From NCBI GenBank assembly GCA_037962975.1, contig CM075674.1, positions 35,416,501-35,480,500 of the forward strand: a stretch of 64,000 nt of DNA, given 5' to 3'. The translations under genes were made by a program, and so were the position numbers. How positions within the stretch are numbered: the stretch's first letter is position 1; each line of letters opens with the position of its first letter. This DNA is from Clitoria ternatea. Lineage: Eukaryota; Streptophyta; Magnoliopsida; Fabales; Fabaceae. The notes under the pieces are model-generated. The model had not been told where the DNA came from, made no database searches, and saw only the letters and a program-made list of their open reading frames with translations. This document shows positions 37,599 to 47,550 of the stretch, piece after piece.

Positions 37599-37611
37599 TG
37601 GTATCAATCGC
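37599..37611 (+). promoter_or_regulatory. Copia primer-binding site
   Basis: TGGTATCAATCGC directly follows the LTR. The first eight bases match the initiator-Met tRNA 3' complement used by plant Copia elements (TGGTATCAGAGC). Confidence 0.75.
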
Positions 37612-38889
37612 TTGATCGATTCGATCATGGCTCCCACCACCCACACTTTCATCCCTTACACCTTTGCCAACTCCATCTCTGTCAAGCTCATAGATGACAA
37701 TTACCTCACCTGGATGCAACATGCAGAGGCAACCATTAAAGGCTTCAAACTGAAGAAATATATCGAAGGAGCTGATTCCATCCCCAAACAATTTGTTGAT
37801 GAGGCAGCACAACACAAAGGAGAAATCAACCCACCATTCGAAGATTATGAACAACAAGATAATCTGCTCAAGTCATGGCTTCTAGAGTCCATGGACCAGA
37901 AATTCAAGATATGTATGGTAGGCTGCAATTGGTCTTATGAAATTTGGCATATACTCAAAACATACTTTACAACACAAACCAAGGCACGCATTAAACAGAT
38001 CAAGATACAACTCAGAAATTGCAAGAAAACTGAATCTGTTGGGGAGTATCTGCTCAAGATCAAACAACATGCAGAGACACTGGCAGCCATTGGAGCCCCA
38101 TTATCCCAAGAAGAACATATTGAGGTAATCTTTGATGGACTCTCTGAAGAATATGATGCATTTATCACATCTTGTCTTACCAGGTCAGAAACCTACACTG
38201 TCCCCGAAATTGAAGCATTGCTCATACATCAAGAACAAAGAATTGAGAAGCACATGCATCAAAACATAAATCAGTCTCAGGCCTACAATACTCAATACCA
38301 ACCAAGAAGGTCCAATCTTGGAAACAACAGAGGAAGAGGCACTTTCAGAGGATCTAATAGAGGCAGACTTAGAGGTGGCCGAAATTCTGCTCCACCACAC
38401 ATGTTCAGTAGAGGAAATAGGCCACAATGCCAACTCTGTGGAAAATATGGTCATTCTGCCTATCACTGCTGGTCAAGATTCGATGAAAACCTCACTGAGC
38501 CAATAGTCAGTAATTCTTGTGTCCAGACCAGCAAATCTGAACCCTCATTTACATCAAGATTCTCATCCAACAGTTCTTCAATCAATGATGAGGCCTGGTA
38601 TCCAGATACAGGAGCCACTCACCACCTCACTCATGATCTAAATAACCTTACCACGAAATCAGAATTTACTGGATCAGAGAAGGTTCAAGTGGCAAATGGT
38701 AATACCCTCTCAATTTCCCATATAGGTTCATCTGCTATCACTTCAAATATATCTCAAAACAATTTCAAATTACAAAATATTCTCCATATTCCTCAAATTT
38801 CAAAAAATCTGATCAGTGTTTCCAAATTCACCAAGGATAACAATGTCTTTATCGAATTCCATCCTAACCATTGTCTTGTTAAATGCTAG
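37612..38889 (+). pseudogene. Copia gag-protease portion, ended by an in-frame TAG
   Basis: The first 425 codons of the Copia polyprotein. The likely start is the ATG at 37612 or 37627. Residues about 20-240 are the gag region (LIDDNYLTWMQHAEATIKGF and so on, UBN2 type). An Arg/Gly-rich segment follows, then a CX2CX4HX4C zinc knuckle at C273-C276-H281-C286, and the aspartic protease DTGATHH with D332. The frame stops at a TAG (38887-38889) while the homologous sequence continues in the same frame beyond it. Gag and protease are therefore whole, but integrase and RT would need read-through. Confidence 0.9.
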
Positions 38890-39746
38890 GTCACCAAGAA
38901 AACTCTCCTTCATGGAACCCTTAGGCAGGGACTCTATGTGCTTAACAACTTTCAACCTCCCTCTCAGAATTCTTCTCAGCATATAGCTACTTACAATACT
39001 AGTGTATCTCCTCATTCTGTAGATATTTGGCATTATAGATTAGCTCATGCCTCATTTAAAACTGTATCAAAAGTCCTAAAATCCTGTAATATACATGTTT
39101 CAAGAATGAAAAAACCCCCTAATTGTTCACCTTGTTGTATTGGGAAATCACATACTCTCCCTTTTCATATAACTGATACTGTATATACTACACCATTGCA
39201 ATTAATACACACTGATATATGGGGACCTACCCCTTATCCATCCAAGGAAGGTTATTATTATTACATCTCCTTTATTGATGCCTACACAAAATTTACATGG
39301 ATATACTTCATGCATAGCAGGTCTGAAGCTCTTACCACCTTCATTACCTTCAAAACCATGGTGGAACTTCAACTTGATCAAAGGATCAAGGCCTTACAAA
39401 CTGACTCAGGAAAAGAATATATAGCCTTCAAACCTTTCCTTCAAAAACATGGCATCCAACACAGGCTAAGCTGCCCATACACACACCAACAAAATGGCAC
39501 TGCAGAAAGAAAGCACAGACACATCACTGAAACTGGGCTCACTTTACTCAATCACTCAAACCTTCCTCCCAGGTTCTGGTCTGATGCTTCTTCCATGCAG
39601 TTTTTGTTATTAATAGGCTTCCAACCCCAAATACAAACCACATCTCTCCTTATGAACTGCTATTCCACAAAACCCCTAATTACAGCATCCTAAAACCCTT
39701 TGGCTCTCTATGTTTTCCTCACCTAAGGCCTTACAATAAAAACAAA
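38890..39746 (+). pseudogene. Copia integrase portion, with a frameshift
   Basis: This continues the same frame as gag after the TAG. It contains the zinc-binding HYRLAHASF..CSPCCIGKSH domain, then the integrase core with HTDIWGP, LQTDSGKEY and QQNGTAERKHRH carrying the D, D, E triad. Near 39585-39592 (the GATGCTTCTTCC stretch) the conserved sequence jumps by one base into the frame used downstream. A 1-bp deletion is the simplest reading. The original frame ends at 39693. Confidence 0.9.
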
Positions 39747-41738
39747 ATGAACTTCAGATCCGAACCTTGTATATTCCTTGGCTATTCTTCCCAACACAGA
39801 GGCTATATTTGTATTTCATCAAATAGCAGAATCTATATTGCCAGAAATGTGAAGTTTGATGAAAATTCCTATCCTCTTCAACAAAATCCTAACTTCTTCC
39901 AGGAATCCATACCTACTCCTCTAAACAATTCCAATACCTCCCCTATCATCCTTCAAATTATCCCCACTCCTACTCATACTCCACATCAACCTATATCACC
40001 TCCCACTCACAACACCAATTCCCATCCCATCAACACTGAACCTAGTCACTCTCCTCCTCCTTTTGCTGCAACTAACACTCACTCCATGACAACAAGAGCC
40101 AAGGCTGGTATCTTTAAGCCCAAAGCCCTCAGTAGCATCTACCACACTATCCCCTCTGACTACCAAACAGCTATCCAGGACACCAAATGGAAAACTGCCA
40201 TGATGGAGGAATATCAAGCCCTGCTCAAGAACAACACTTGGGATCTGGTTCCCCTTCCCAAAGACAGAAAGGCCATAGGCAGCAAATGGCTCTTTAGACA
40301 CAAATATAATGCTGATGGCACCATTTTGAAACATAAAGCTCGATTGGTTGCTAGGGGCTTTACTCAACAAGAAGGTCTTGACTACAAGGACACCTTCAGC
40401 CCTGTGGTTAAACCTGTCACCATCCGAGTTGTGCTTGCTGTTGCTATCTCTCAACAATGGCCCATACACCAGATTGACATAGACAATGCTTTTCTCCATG
40501 GTGAGCTTCAAGAGGTCACCTACATGAAACAACCTCCTGGCCTTCACCAAGGAGATCCCAACACTGTTTGCAGGCTAAATAAAGTTATCTATGGCTTAAA
40601 ACAATCACCCCGGACCTGGTTTCACAAGCTTGCTTCCACTCTTCTCCACCTTGGGTTCCAATCAACTAAGAGTGATCATTCATTGTTCATCCTTCACACT
40701 GACCATCTAACCATGTATGTTTTGGTTTATGTCGATGACATTATAATTACTGGCTCCAACCAACCTGCCATACATAACCTCATCCAACAACTCTCTACTA
40801 CCTTCCCCCTCAAGGATCTTGGACCCCTACATCACTTCCTAGGAATTCAAGTTGACAAAGACTTGGCTGGCAATTATCATCTGAGTCAGACCACATACAT
40901 TCAAGATATCCTTTACAAGCTAAATATGCATAATGCTAAACCAATCAAAACCCCCATGGCCCCCTCCACAAAACTGTCCCATGATGGCACCAACCCTTGT
41001 GAAGATCATGTCCAATATAGATTAGTGGCAGGAGCCCTCCAATATGCCACCCTTACCCGCCCTGACATAGCCTACACTGTCAACAAGCTTTGCCAATTTA
41101 TGCATAATCCCTTGGACATACACTGGAAAGCTGTCAAGAGACTTCTTCGATACCTTAAAGGTACTCTCAACCATGGATTACTCTTTAAATCTGCATCATC
41201 TTTGGACCTCATTGCGTATTGTGACAGTGACTGGGCAAGTGACCCAATGGACATGAGATCCACTTCTGGGAACTGTATTTACCTTGGGCAAAACATCATC
41301 TCATGGTCAGCCAAGAAACAATCCACTGTGAGTCGATCCAACACCGAATCAGAATTTCGCAGCCTTGCCACTGTCCTCACTGACATTATGTTTTTACAAA
41401 ATCTCCTCTTTGAGCTGAAATCTCCTACCACTAAGCCTCCTCTCATTTGGTGTGACAATCAGAGTACAATTCTCCTTGCTGCCAACCCTGTTCTACATTC
41501 CAGGACTAAACACTTTGAACTGGATTTATGGTTCGTTCGTGAAAAGCTCGCAAAGGGTGACTTTCAGCTTAAACATATCCCAAGCCAGTTCCAGATTGCT
41601 GACATCCTTACAAAATCTCCCTCCACCTCTATTTTCCTGACTCTGAGGGACAAACTAACCGTTGGATCCAGCCTTCCTGTTAGTTTGCGGGGGGATGTTA
41701 AGGCCCAAACAGATTGGGCCCAAGAAGAAAAACAATAA
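39747..41738 (+). pseudogene. Copia reverse transcriptase and RNase H portion
   Basis: An uninterrupted 663-codon frame. RT begins with NTWDLVPLPKDRKAIGSKW, includes KARLVARGFTQQEGLDY, and has the catalytic YVDD at residues 328-331. RNase H follows with YCDSDWASDP, STVSRSNTESEF and WCDNQSTILLAANP, then the usual ending HIPSQFQIADILTKS. The frame runs into the 3' LTR and stops at 41736-41738. The domain is whole, but upstream breaks in the polyprotein separate it from gag. Confidence 0.9.
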
Positions 41739-41916
41739 CTGTTATCTTGCTTTTCTGTTTTCTTGGTTTCTCAGTTAGTGGGGTATTCCCCTTTGCTCAT
41801 GTATATATATTCCCCTCTGCTTTGTGCATTACATAGAAAAACAATCAATTTTCAATTCAGTAAAAAGCATGATCTTCAGTGAAGTAATCTCAAAGCTTCA
41901 AACTTGATTCTCAACA
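41696..41916 (+). repeat. Copia 3' LTR (221 bp)
   Basis: Same as the 5' LTR except for two substitutions and an additional GCATT near 41828-41834. Confidence 0.95.
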
Positions 41917-42033
41917 GTTATACTAACATATTTTCAATAACATATTTATCAAATATATATGGTTAATAATATACTCATTATAAAAATGAATAAATACTAT
42001 TTTTTTTTTAAAAATATTATCTAATAATATATT

Positions 42034-42836
42034 TGAACTGGTCTGGACCGGGGTCTAGGATCCGGTGTGGGACCAGCCACAAGGATGCAGGTGTTTTTAG
42101 GGTTTGCACACCGGAACTGTGTATATCCGATGTATTAATCCGGTCTCTCAGTGGGAGAGGCCGGTCTTGTTGTCCTGGAGATCCTTTACACCAACGATTC
42201 GCGTTGTAGGGGGGCGAAATGTGGTGCCACCTGCGAAGATTCTCCGACGCTCAAGTTAGAAGAGTGTATGAACTGAATGAATACTCAAGCGTAGTAACAA
42301 TAAAGTGTAAGATAGAATAACGATACCCTGCATGTGTGTTGAAAAATGCTACTTATAGTTGTACGTGAGAAAATGAGTCGTTGAATACAGGTGGGTCCCT
42401 CAGCTCTGATAGCGTGTATATTGTGTCAATCAAAGTGGCTCGACTTTCCGAATGTGTCAGGAGGGTAGGTCAATTATCAGAGTATAATCCTCTAGGGAAA
42501 GGAGAGGATAATCACCTTTTCCGCATAATCTGCTGACACGCCCACTTACTTTCTGAAGCCATTGATGTGACGTATTTTGCTACAAACAATGTCTTCATTG
42601 ATAAGTTATCAAAGGCTCTTCTCTTGCTATGAGGGAAAAGCTAACAATTATATAAATATCCTGTATCAATGAACATAGAACCGTTACAGCGAAAATGAAT
42701 GATGCTGTCGTGGAGTGAGGGCGGATGACCAGACAACGGATATCCGGTGTGGTAACGTTGAACCTGGACACCGGTTTTCCTTATATGAGATCAGTCTGAC
42801 GTCACAAGTATGGGGGCCGGTATCTAGACCGGATCA
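42034..42836 (-). repeat. Gypsy 3' LTR (803 bp)
   Basis: Downstream LTR with respect to gag-pol. A TATTTATATAA box on the minus strand lies at about 42648-42660 and could drive LTR transcription. It is matched base for base by the other LTR except at four sites. Confidence 0.95.
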
Positions 42837-42850
42837 TCTGTCCCCTAGCT
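42837..42850 (-). promoter_or_regulatory. Candidate polypurine tract of the Gypsy element
   Basis: Read on the minus strand, AGCTAGGGGACAGA abuts the 3' LTR. This is where plus-strand priming is expected. Confidence 0.55.
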
Positions 42851-43346
42851 TGTATGAGGGACTGTTAAGTTGCTCATATGAGCTACACAACTCTTGAGAG
42901 AAGTCTAGATGCCGGTAGTACATTCTTGTAAGTCTCTGGGAGCTCGGTGGCGTCCGCTCTAGTAAACGAGTGACCACCCTTCTCGCGTTGCGTACAACGG
43001 ATTCAGACAGCATAAAAATAAGCAGTGGAAATCCCAAGAGTCTTTGAAAATCGAAACTCTTGGTATTCGAAAAGTGGTTGGTAGGCATTAAATGCGCACA
43101 GCATGATTAGACAATAAATGCGTTTTTTATGCGAGAGCCATCATTGCCCAAGAATGTAACCGTCGATTGGGCTTATTGGGCCTGGATTCAAACTGTGTGG
43201 GGGCCCATTTTGCCAAAACGTTTACTGAAACGTTACTTTTTTCGCGCCCGTTTGTAATGAAACGACGGAGTCGTTTCAATTTGAAAGGGTTGCGTTTTGA
43301 GGCAAGCCTTGTGACCTTCGATGAAACACTGTGTTTCTTCGTTACC

Positions 43347-43353
43347 TATAAAA
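43347..43353 (+). promoter_or_regulatory. TATA box of the antisense gene
   Basis: CTATAAAAGG lies 170 bp upstream of the antisense-gene ATG. It is a near-ideal plant TATA box. A start of transcription around 43375-43385 would give a leader of about 140 nt. The position inside the element, outside the LTR, implies an internal promoter. Confidence 0.65.
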
Positions 43354-43521
43354 GGAACTCTTAGCAGATTTAGGAATCCATCCTTGCTCTCAAACTTAGT
43401 GAAACTCTGCTCGAATTTCCTTGGAATTTCCTTGTCGCCTTCAACTTCTCAAAGATCCTCTTCCTTTAGGTAACCTTCCTTCCCTTCAACTCCTTGCAAT
43501 TTTAATCATTCTATTTCCATC

Positions 43522-46189
43522 ATGCGCCCTAGAGCAGGACACGCTGGTCCTTCAAATAGAGGGAGGTTTGGCTCTCGTGCCCCCCTTAGCCACCGTGGTG
43601 GGAGGATTCCAGGGGATCCTCCTGTGGCTGGGCGCCATCGCTCAGAGAGAGCCGAAGCTTCTTCCTCACGAGCGTCCTCTTCCTCTCGTCGCTCTGAGGT
43701 TCCCCTTGGTTCGAGGGCTACCAGCCGCTCTGATGAGGGGTCAAGTGCTGAGGGTTATCTCTCTGACGATGTTGCTTTTTATCACAGCACCTACGCATTC
43801 CACCGCGCCTGCACAACCATGGATCTTCCAGGACGTGGAAAAACGCCGTTTCTCCGCTCTGCTGAAGGGTGTGTCAATGTTGTGGCACACCGGCTTGATT
43901 GGGAGAAACTTAACAGGGAAAAACCTTACTGCTGGGTGGAAGAGGAGTTCTTAGAGATCCCTTCGCACCATGCAAGTGAGGAGGAGCGCACGGTTTCTTT
44001 CCGCTGTAAGATATACTCGGATAAGAAGTACAAAGCGCGATACGCTGTGATGGCTCCGCATCCTTCTGAAAGAATATGCCACAACGTCCCTGACGCGAGG
44101 TCGGTCTACATGTACGACTTCGTTTTCTTAAAGCTGGGAGTACGCTTTCCCCTGACGGATTTTCAAATGGCCGTCCTACGTTTCTTAGACTGTGCCCCCT
44201 CACAACTACATCCCAACGGTTGGAGTCTTGTCCGGGCTCTGGAAGTTTTGGGGGAGCATTTTGGCTTCTCCGCCACTGTGGCCAAGCTATTTTACTATTG
44301 CCAAGTGGTCCGCCGAGCTAATAAGAAGGGCGGTCTTGGGTTCATTACTCTCCGTAGTGACTCAAGGGTTGTAAATTTCAAATCTTATACGGAGTCCGCA
44401 AAGGTAGATGGGCGCTCCTTCAAACACTACTACACGCGGGTCCAGATCAAGCCAAATAAGCCAGTCTTTTGGCGGAATAAAGAGGGGTTTACCAAGTTTC
44501 CCCTTAGCTGGACGCACGAGCATTTTCTTCTTATGAGCCGTGCTTATTATACAGATAAGAGCGAACTTTCCCCTCATTCTGTTGAGGTCTTGAGCGCCCT
44601 GCAGACGGCCTCAAAGACCCTCAAAGGGTTTTCCAGCCGTCTTCTCTTGGCCGAGGATGGCATCAGAAACACCTACCTCCGTAACATCTGCTCTTATTCT
44701 CTTTGTATTGTATGGTTATTCCGCTCTAGTTATTTTTCTCCTTGTATGCTTATTCAACTTTTCTTGTTTTGCAGAACAAATTGAAAAGGCCTGCCCAGAG
44801 ATGTTGTCGTTAAGGACCATGATGGCTGACGATGACTCCTCTTCTGAAGAAAATGACATCCAGGCGAAGAGGAACGCCACTAAAACTCCCCTCATTCCTC
44901 TGACTTCTGCGGTAGGAAATGAGGTTCCTCTCTTCGACGAAGAGGAAACCGAAGAAGCAACTGAGGCCGCTGGAGCGGGTGGCGAGGAGGCCGTCCCAGG
45001 GAAAAAGAAGAAGAAGAGGCATCTTGTAAAGAAGGCTGATCAAGAGAAGCCCTCCTCTGATGACCCTGTAAAGAAGCGTCAGAGGACGGCCGAAGAAACT
45101 GAATTAAAGAAGGACAAGGGAAAGGAACCCGTTCCTGAGTTCTCTGCACCTTCTTCTCAAAATGCTTCAGAACCGGATTCTGGGAACGGTCCTCCTCCGG
45201 CGTTCGATCCTCCGCGTGACTCCTTCCTTTCTCCTTATTTGTGGTTTCAAGGATCTATGCCTCCTACTCTCCCAAAGGCACGGTATTGCCTCCGCCCTTC
45301 CCTCGACGCTGCTGGGGTCCGAGGTGCTTGCAAGGCTGGGCGTTGGCAACTTGATGAACTGTCTGGCCTGCTTGAGTCCCTGAGCGAGAAAGCTGACTAT
45401 ATGGATCAGGTTGAAAAACTTGAGACCAAACTCGCGGTGAAGGAGAAATTTGCGGCCAAGCAAGCTGAAGCTCACAGGGGGGTGGAATCAGAATTGAAGA
45501 AAACTAAAGAAACGCTCCAGAGGAAGACTGAAGAGGCAAGCCAAGTTCATTTTGCGAACAAGGCCCTAGAGCGGGAAGTTGCCGACCTCCAGAATAAGAA
45601 CAAATCCATACCCCTCCTTGAAGAAGAACTGCAACTGGAGAAGAAGAGATCGGCTAAGCTTGCTGACGATCTCAAAGTTATGGAGGAGGGTCGCAACAAG
45701 GACCTTGGGGAGTGGGAGTCTATTCGGAAAGAGATGCAAGCCCAAATTGATGAACTCAAAAAGGGTGGTGCGAGTGCCGGGCCTTCAGAAGAGGATTATG
45801 CCAAGGTTCAAAGAAGACTAGCTGCTGCAAAGGCCAAGGCTGCCAAAGCCTTGGATATATGCAAAAATGTGGCGTATGAATCTTTCGGCCTGGCCCTTCG
45901 TCAAGTCTATTATCGTAACCCTGGAGTAAAGCTGAATCTATACGGATTAGATCCGTTCTTCGAGTTCCATGGGGGAAGACTTGTAGAAGTTCGTAAGGAC
46001 GGATCGCACCACGAGCCCCATGCATCTCTGTACGAACTGCCTCCCCTCCCAGAAGGCCAAAGTATGGAGCCTACAACGTCCACTGCTGCCTCTGGAGCTG
46101 AAGCACAAGAAGGTGCCCAAACTGGAATGGAGGACAAAGCGGAGAAGGGAGGAGTGCCCACTGCGGAGGATCAAGCACCGGCCCCTTAA
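43522..46189 (+). CDS. Antisense accessory gene (aORF) of the Tat element, 2 exons, 857 aa
   Basis: Two plus-strand exons, 43522-44680 and 44775-46189, joined across a 94-bp intron (CTCC|GTAACA and TTTTGCAG|AACAAA). They give 858 codons in phase, with a Gln codon spanning the junction. Residues 1-90 are Arg/Ser-rich and low complexity. About 120-380 form a globular domain with LGVRFPLTDFQMAVLRFLD and LHPNGWSLVRALEVLGEHF, resembling the 'putative gypsy-type transposon/Transposase_28' domain (PF04195). An acidic then Lys-rich linker with KKKKKRH (nuclear-localisation-like) follows. Next comes a long heptad-rich coiled coil (about 610-740), then an Ala/Glu-rich tail. Without splicing the frame stops at 44784. 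The gene is transcribed towards gag-pol. Such antisense frames are known in Tat elements, but their function is unknown; regulation of the element or DNA binding are guesses. No stop or shift interrupts it. Confidence 0.85.
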
Positions 46190-46272
46190 TTTATGCTTTA
46201 TTCATAGCTGTGTACTGGGATCAGCTCCAGTTTTAACTACCTTGTAACCTGAATAATTTCTTTATTCTTGGA

Positions 46273-46278
46273 AATAAA
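46273..46278 (+). terminator. Poly(A) signal of the antisense gene
   Basis: AATAAA lies 84 bp after the TAA stop, followed by a T-rich segment. This completes a conventional gene structure for the antisense frame. Confidence 0.6.
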
Positions 46279-46289
46279 ATTCACTGTTG

Positions 46290-46900
46290 CTTTTCTTCAA
46301 CTGCTTGCGTCGAATGTATGATTGTTGGATAACTTAGTGCTGTACCAAACACTTTATTGTTTTTAATGCTTTACGAATGCGTTCTGTGTGGTTACCTAGC
46401 TGCTTAACGCGTACTTATCACACCGGATTAAGACAACAAATAGTATCGAATAAGTGACAATTAAGTGAAAACATGCCCTGTCCCCAAGTGTAAGTACATT
46501 GGGAAGGGGAATTTTATCTCAAGGATTACCTTTTAACTTCTTAAAAAGATAGAAATGCTTATCTGTCCTCGAAGATGTAGAGCAGGTACATTAGCGTTCA
46601 ACCGCTCTGGGATGTATATTCCGCAATTGAGGACGGATATTGTCTTTGAATTTTGTATAGCTTTGGCAAGGGTAGGCTTTATACCTTTCTCTTGAGTTTC
46701 GGTTTGGTCCTACACCTCAAGTCTTCACACGGTGTTCGGTTCGATCCTACTAACCGTACTTGGAATTCGGTGCAATCCTACAATCCAAGCCTTCAACACG
46801 GGGTTCGGATCAGGGCTAATCCTGAACCTACTGCGCCCGTTACTCGGGGTTCAGCGCGGTTTTCTGTGTGAACCGGCCTACTGCGCCCAAGCCTTCGCAT
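46290..46900. other. Spacer between the antisense gene and the 59-bp array
   Basis: No gene. From about 46690 there are diverged, irregular relatives of the 59-bp unit (GGTGTTCGGTT, GGGGTTCGGATC, CGGGGTTCAGCG), suggesting the array grew from older copies. Confidence 0.5.
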
Positions 46901-47243
46901 GGGGTTCGGTTTGTGGCCTTGAAAAAGGACCAGCCCTACAACCCATGTAGTCTTCGAATGGGGTTCGGTTTGTGGCCTTGAAAAAGGACCAGCCCTACAA
47001 CCCATGTAGTCTTCGAATGGGGTTCGGTTTGTGGCCTTGAAAAAGGACCAGCCCTACAACCCATGTAGTCTTCGAATGGGGTTCGGTTTGTGGCCTTGAA
47101 AAAGGACCAGCCCTACAACCCATGTAGTCTTCGAATGGGGTTCGGTTTGTGGCCTTGAAAAAGGACCAGCCCTACAACCCATGTAGTCTTCGAATGGGGT
47201 TCGGTTTGTGGCCTTGAAAAAAGGACCAGCCCTACAACCCATT
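46901..47243. repeat. Six-unit 59-bp tandem array in the Gypsy element
   Basis: The start motif GGGGTTCGGTTTGTGG recurs at 46901, 46960, 47019, 47078, 47137 and 47196. The period is exactly 59 bp and the units are nearly identical. The unit includes CCTTGAAAAAGGACCAGCCC. The array lies between the convergent ends of the antisense gene and gag-pol. Similar minisatellites are common in the 3' untranslated part of Tat elements. Confidence 0.95.
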
Positions 47244-47550
47244 CCACCTCAAGGAATTACATCGTCTGACTTGGGGGGTCTCCCTCCGTTCTTCGAGGAA
47301 TTATCTCATCAACTACAAAATAGGTAGTTGCGTTCATCCGTCCTGAGGTGTATGCGTATTAAACCACGGCTTTAAATCATAACACATAAGAAAAGTGAGA
47401 ATGATAGGGCGGTGAAAGTGTATTCTTATTAAAATTGAATATAGATTACACAAAGAGCATCGTTGGGGCCATGCCTCGTTAAAACCTTCTTGAGAAAACC
47501 CAGTGGGAAAAAACTCAAGTAAGGAAAAAGAGTACACGCCGTCTTACCAA
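47244..47550. other. Spacer downstream of gag-pol
   Basis: Non-coding Gypsy sequence between the tandem array and the gag-pol stop codon. Nothing further is recognised. Confidence 0.5.

Larger units (their letters stand above)
37383..41916 (+). mobile_element. Copia retrotransposon, 4534 bp, TSD GTTAT
   Basis: A complete Ty1/Copia insertion. LTRs are at 37383-37598 and 41696-41916. GTTAT lies at 37378-37382 and 41917-41921. A TGGTATCA primer site (37599) and a GCGGGGGGA polypurine tract (41687-41695) are present. It lies in intron 1 of phosphatase copy B, opposite in orientation to the gene. The LTRs differ by two substitutions and one 5-bp indel, so the insertion is recent. Its coding region carries one stop and one frameshift and is not intact. 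Confidence 0.95.

Noticed and set aside
43421..43954. 177-codon plus-strand frame overlapping the start of the antisense gene
   Set aside because: An out-of-frame shadow. The frame at 43522 continues through the splice junction and carries the recognisable domain.
46653..47242. Open frames across the 59-bp array
   Set aside because: Because 59 is not a multiple of three they only cycle through frames of the repeat. There are no gene signals.
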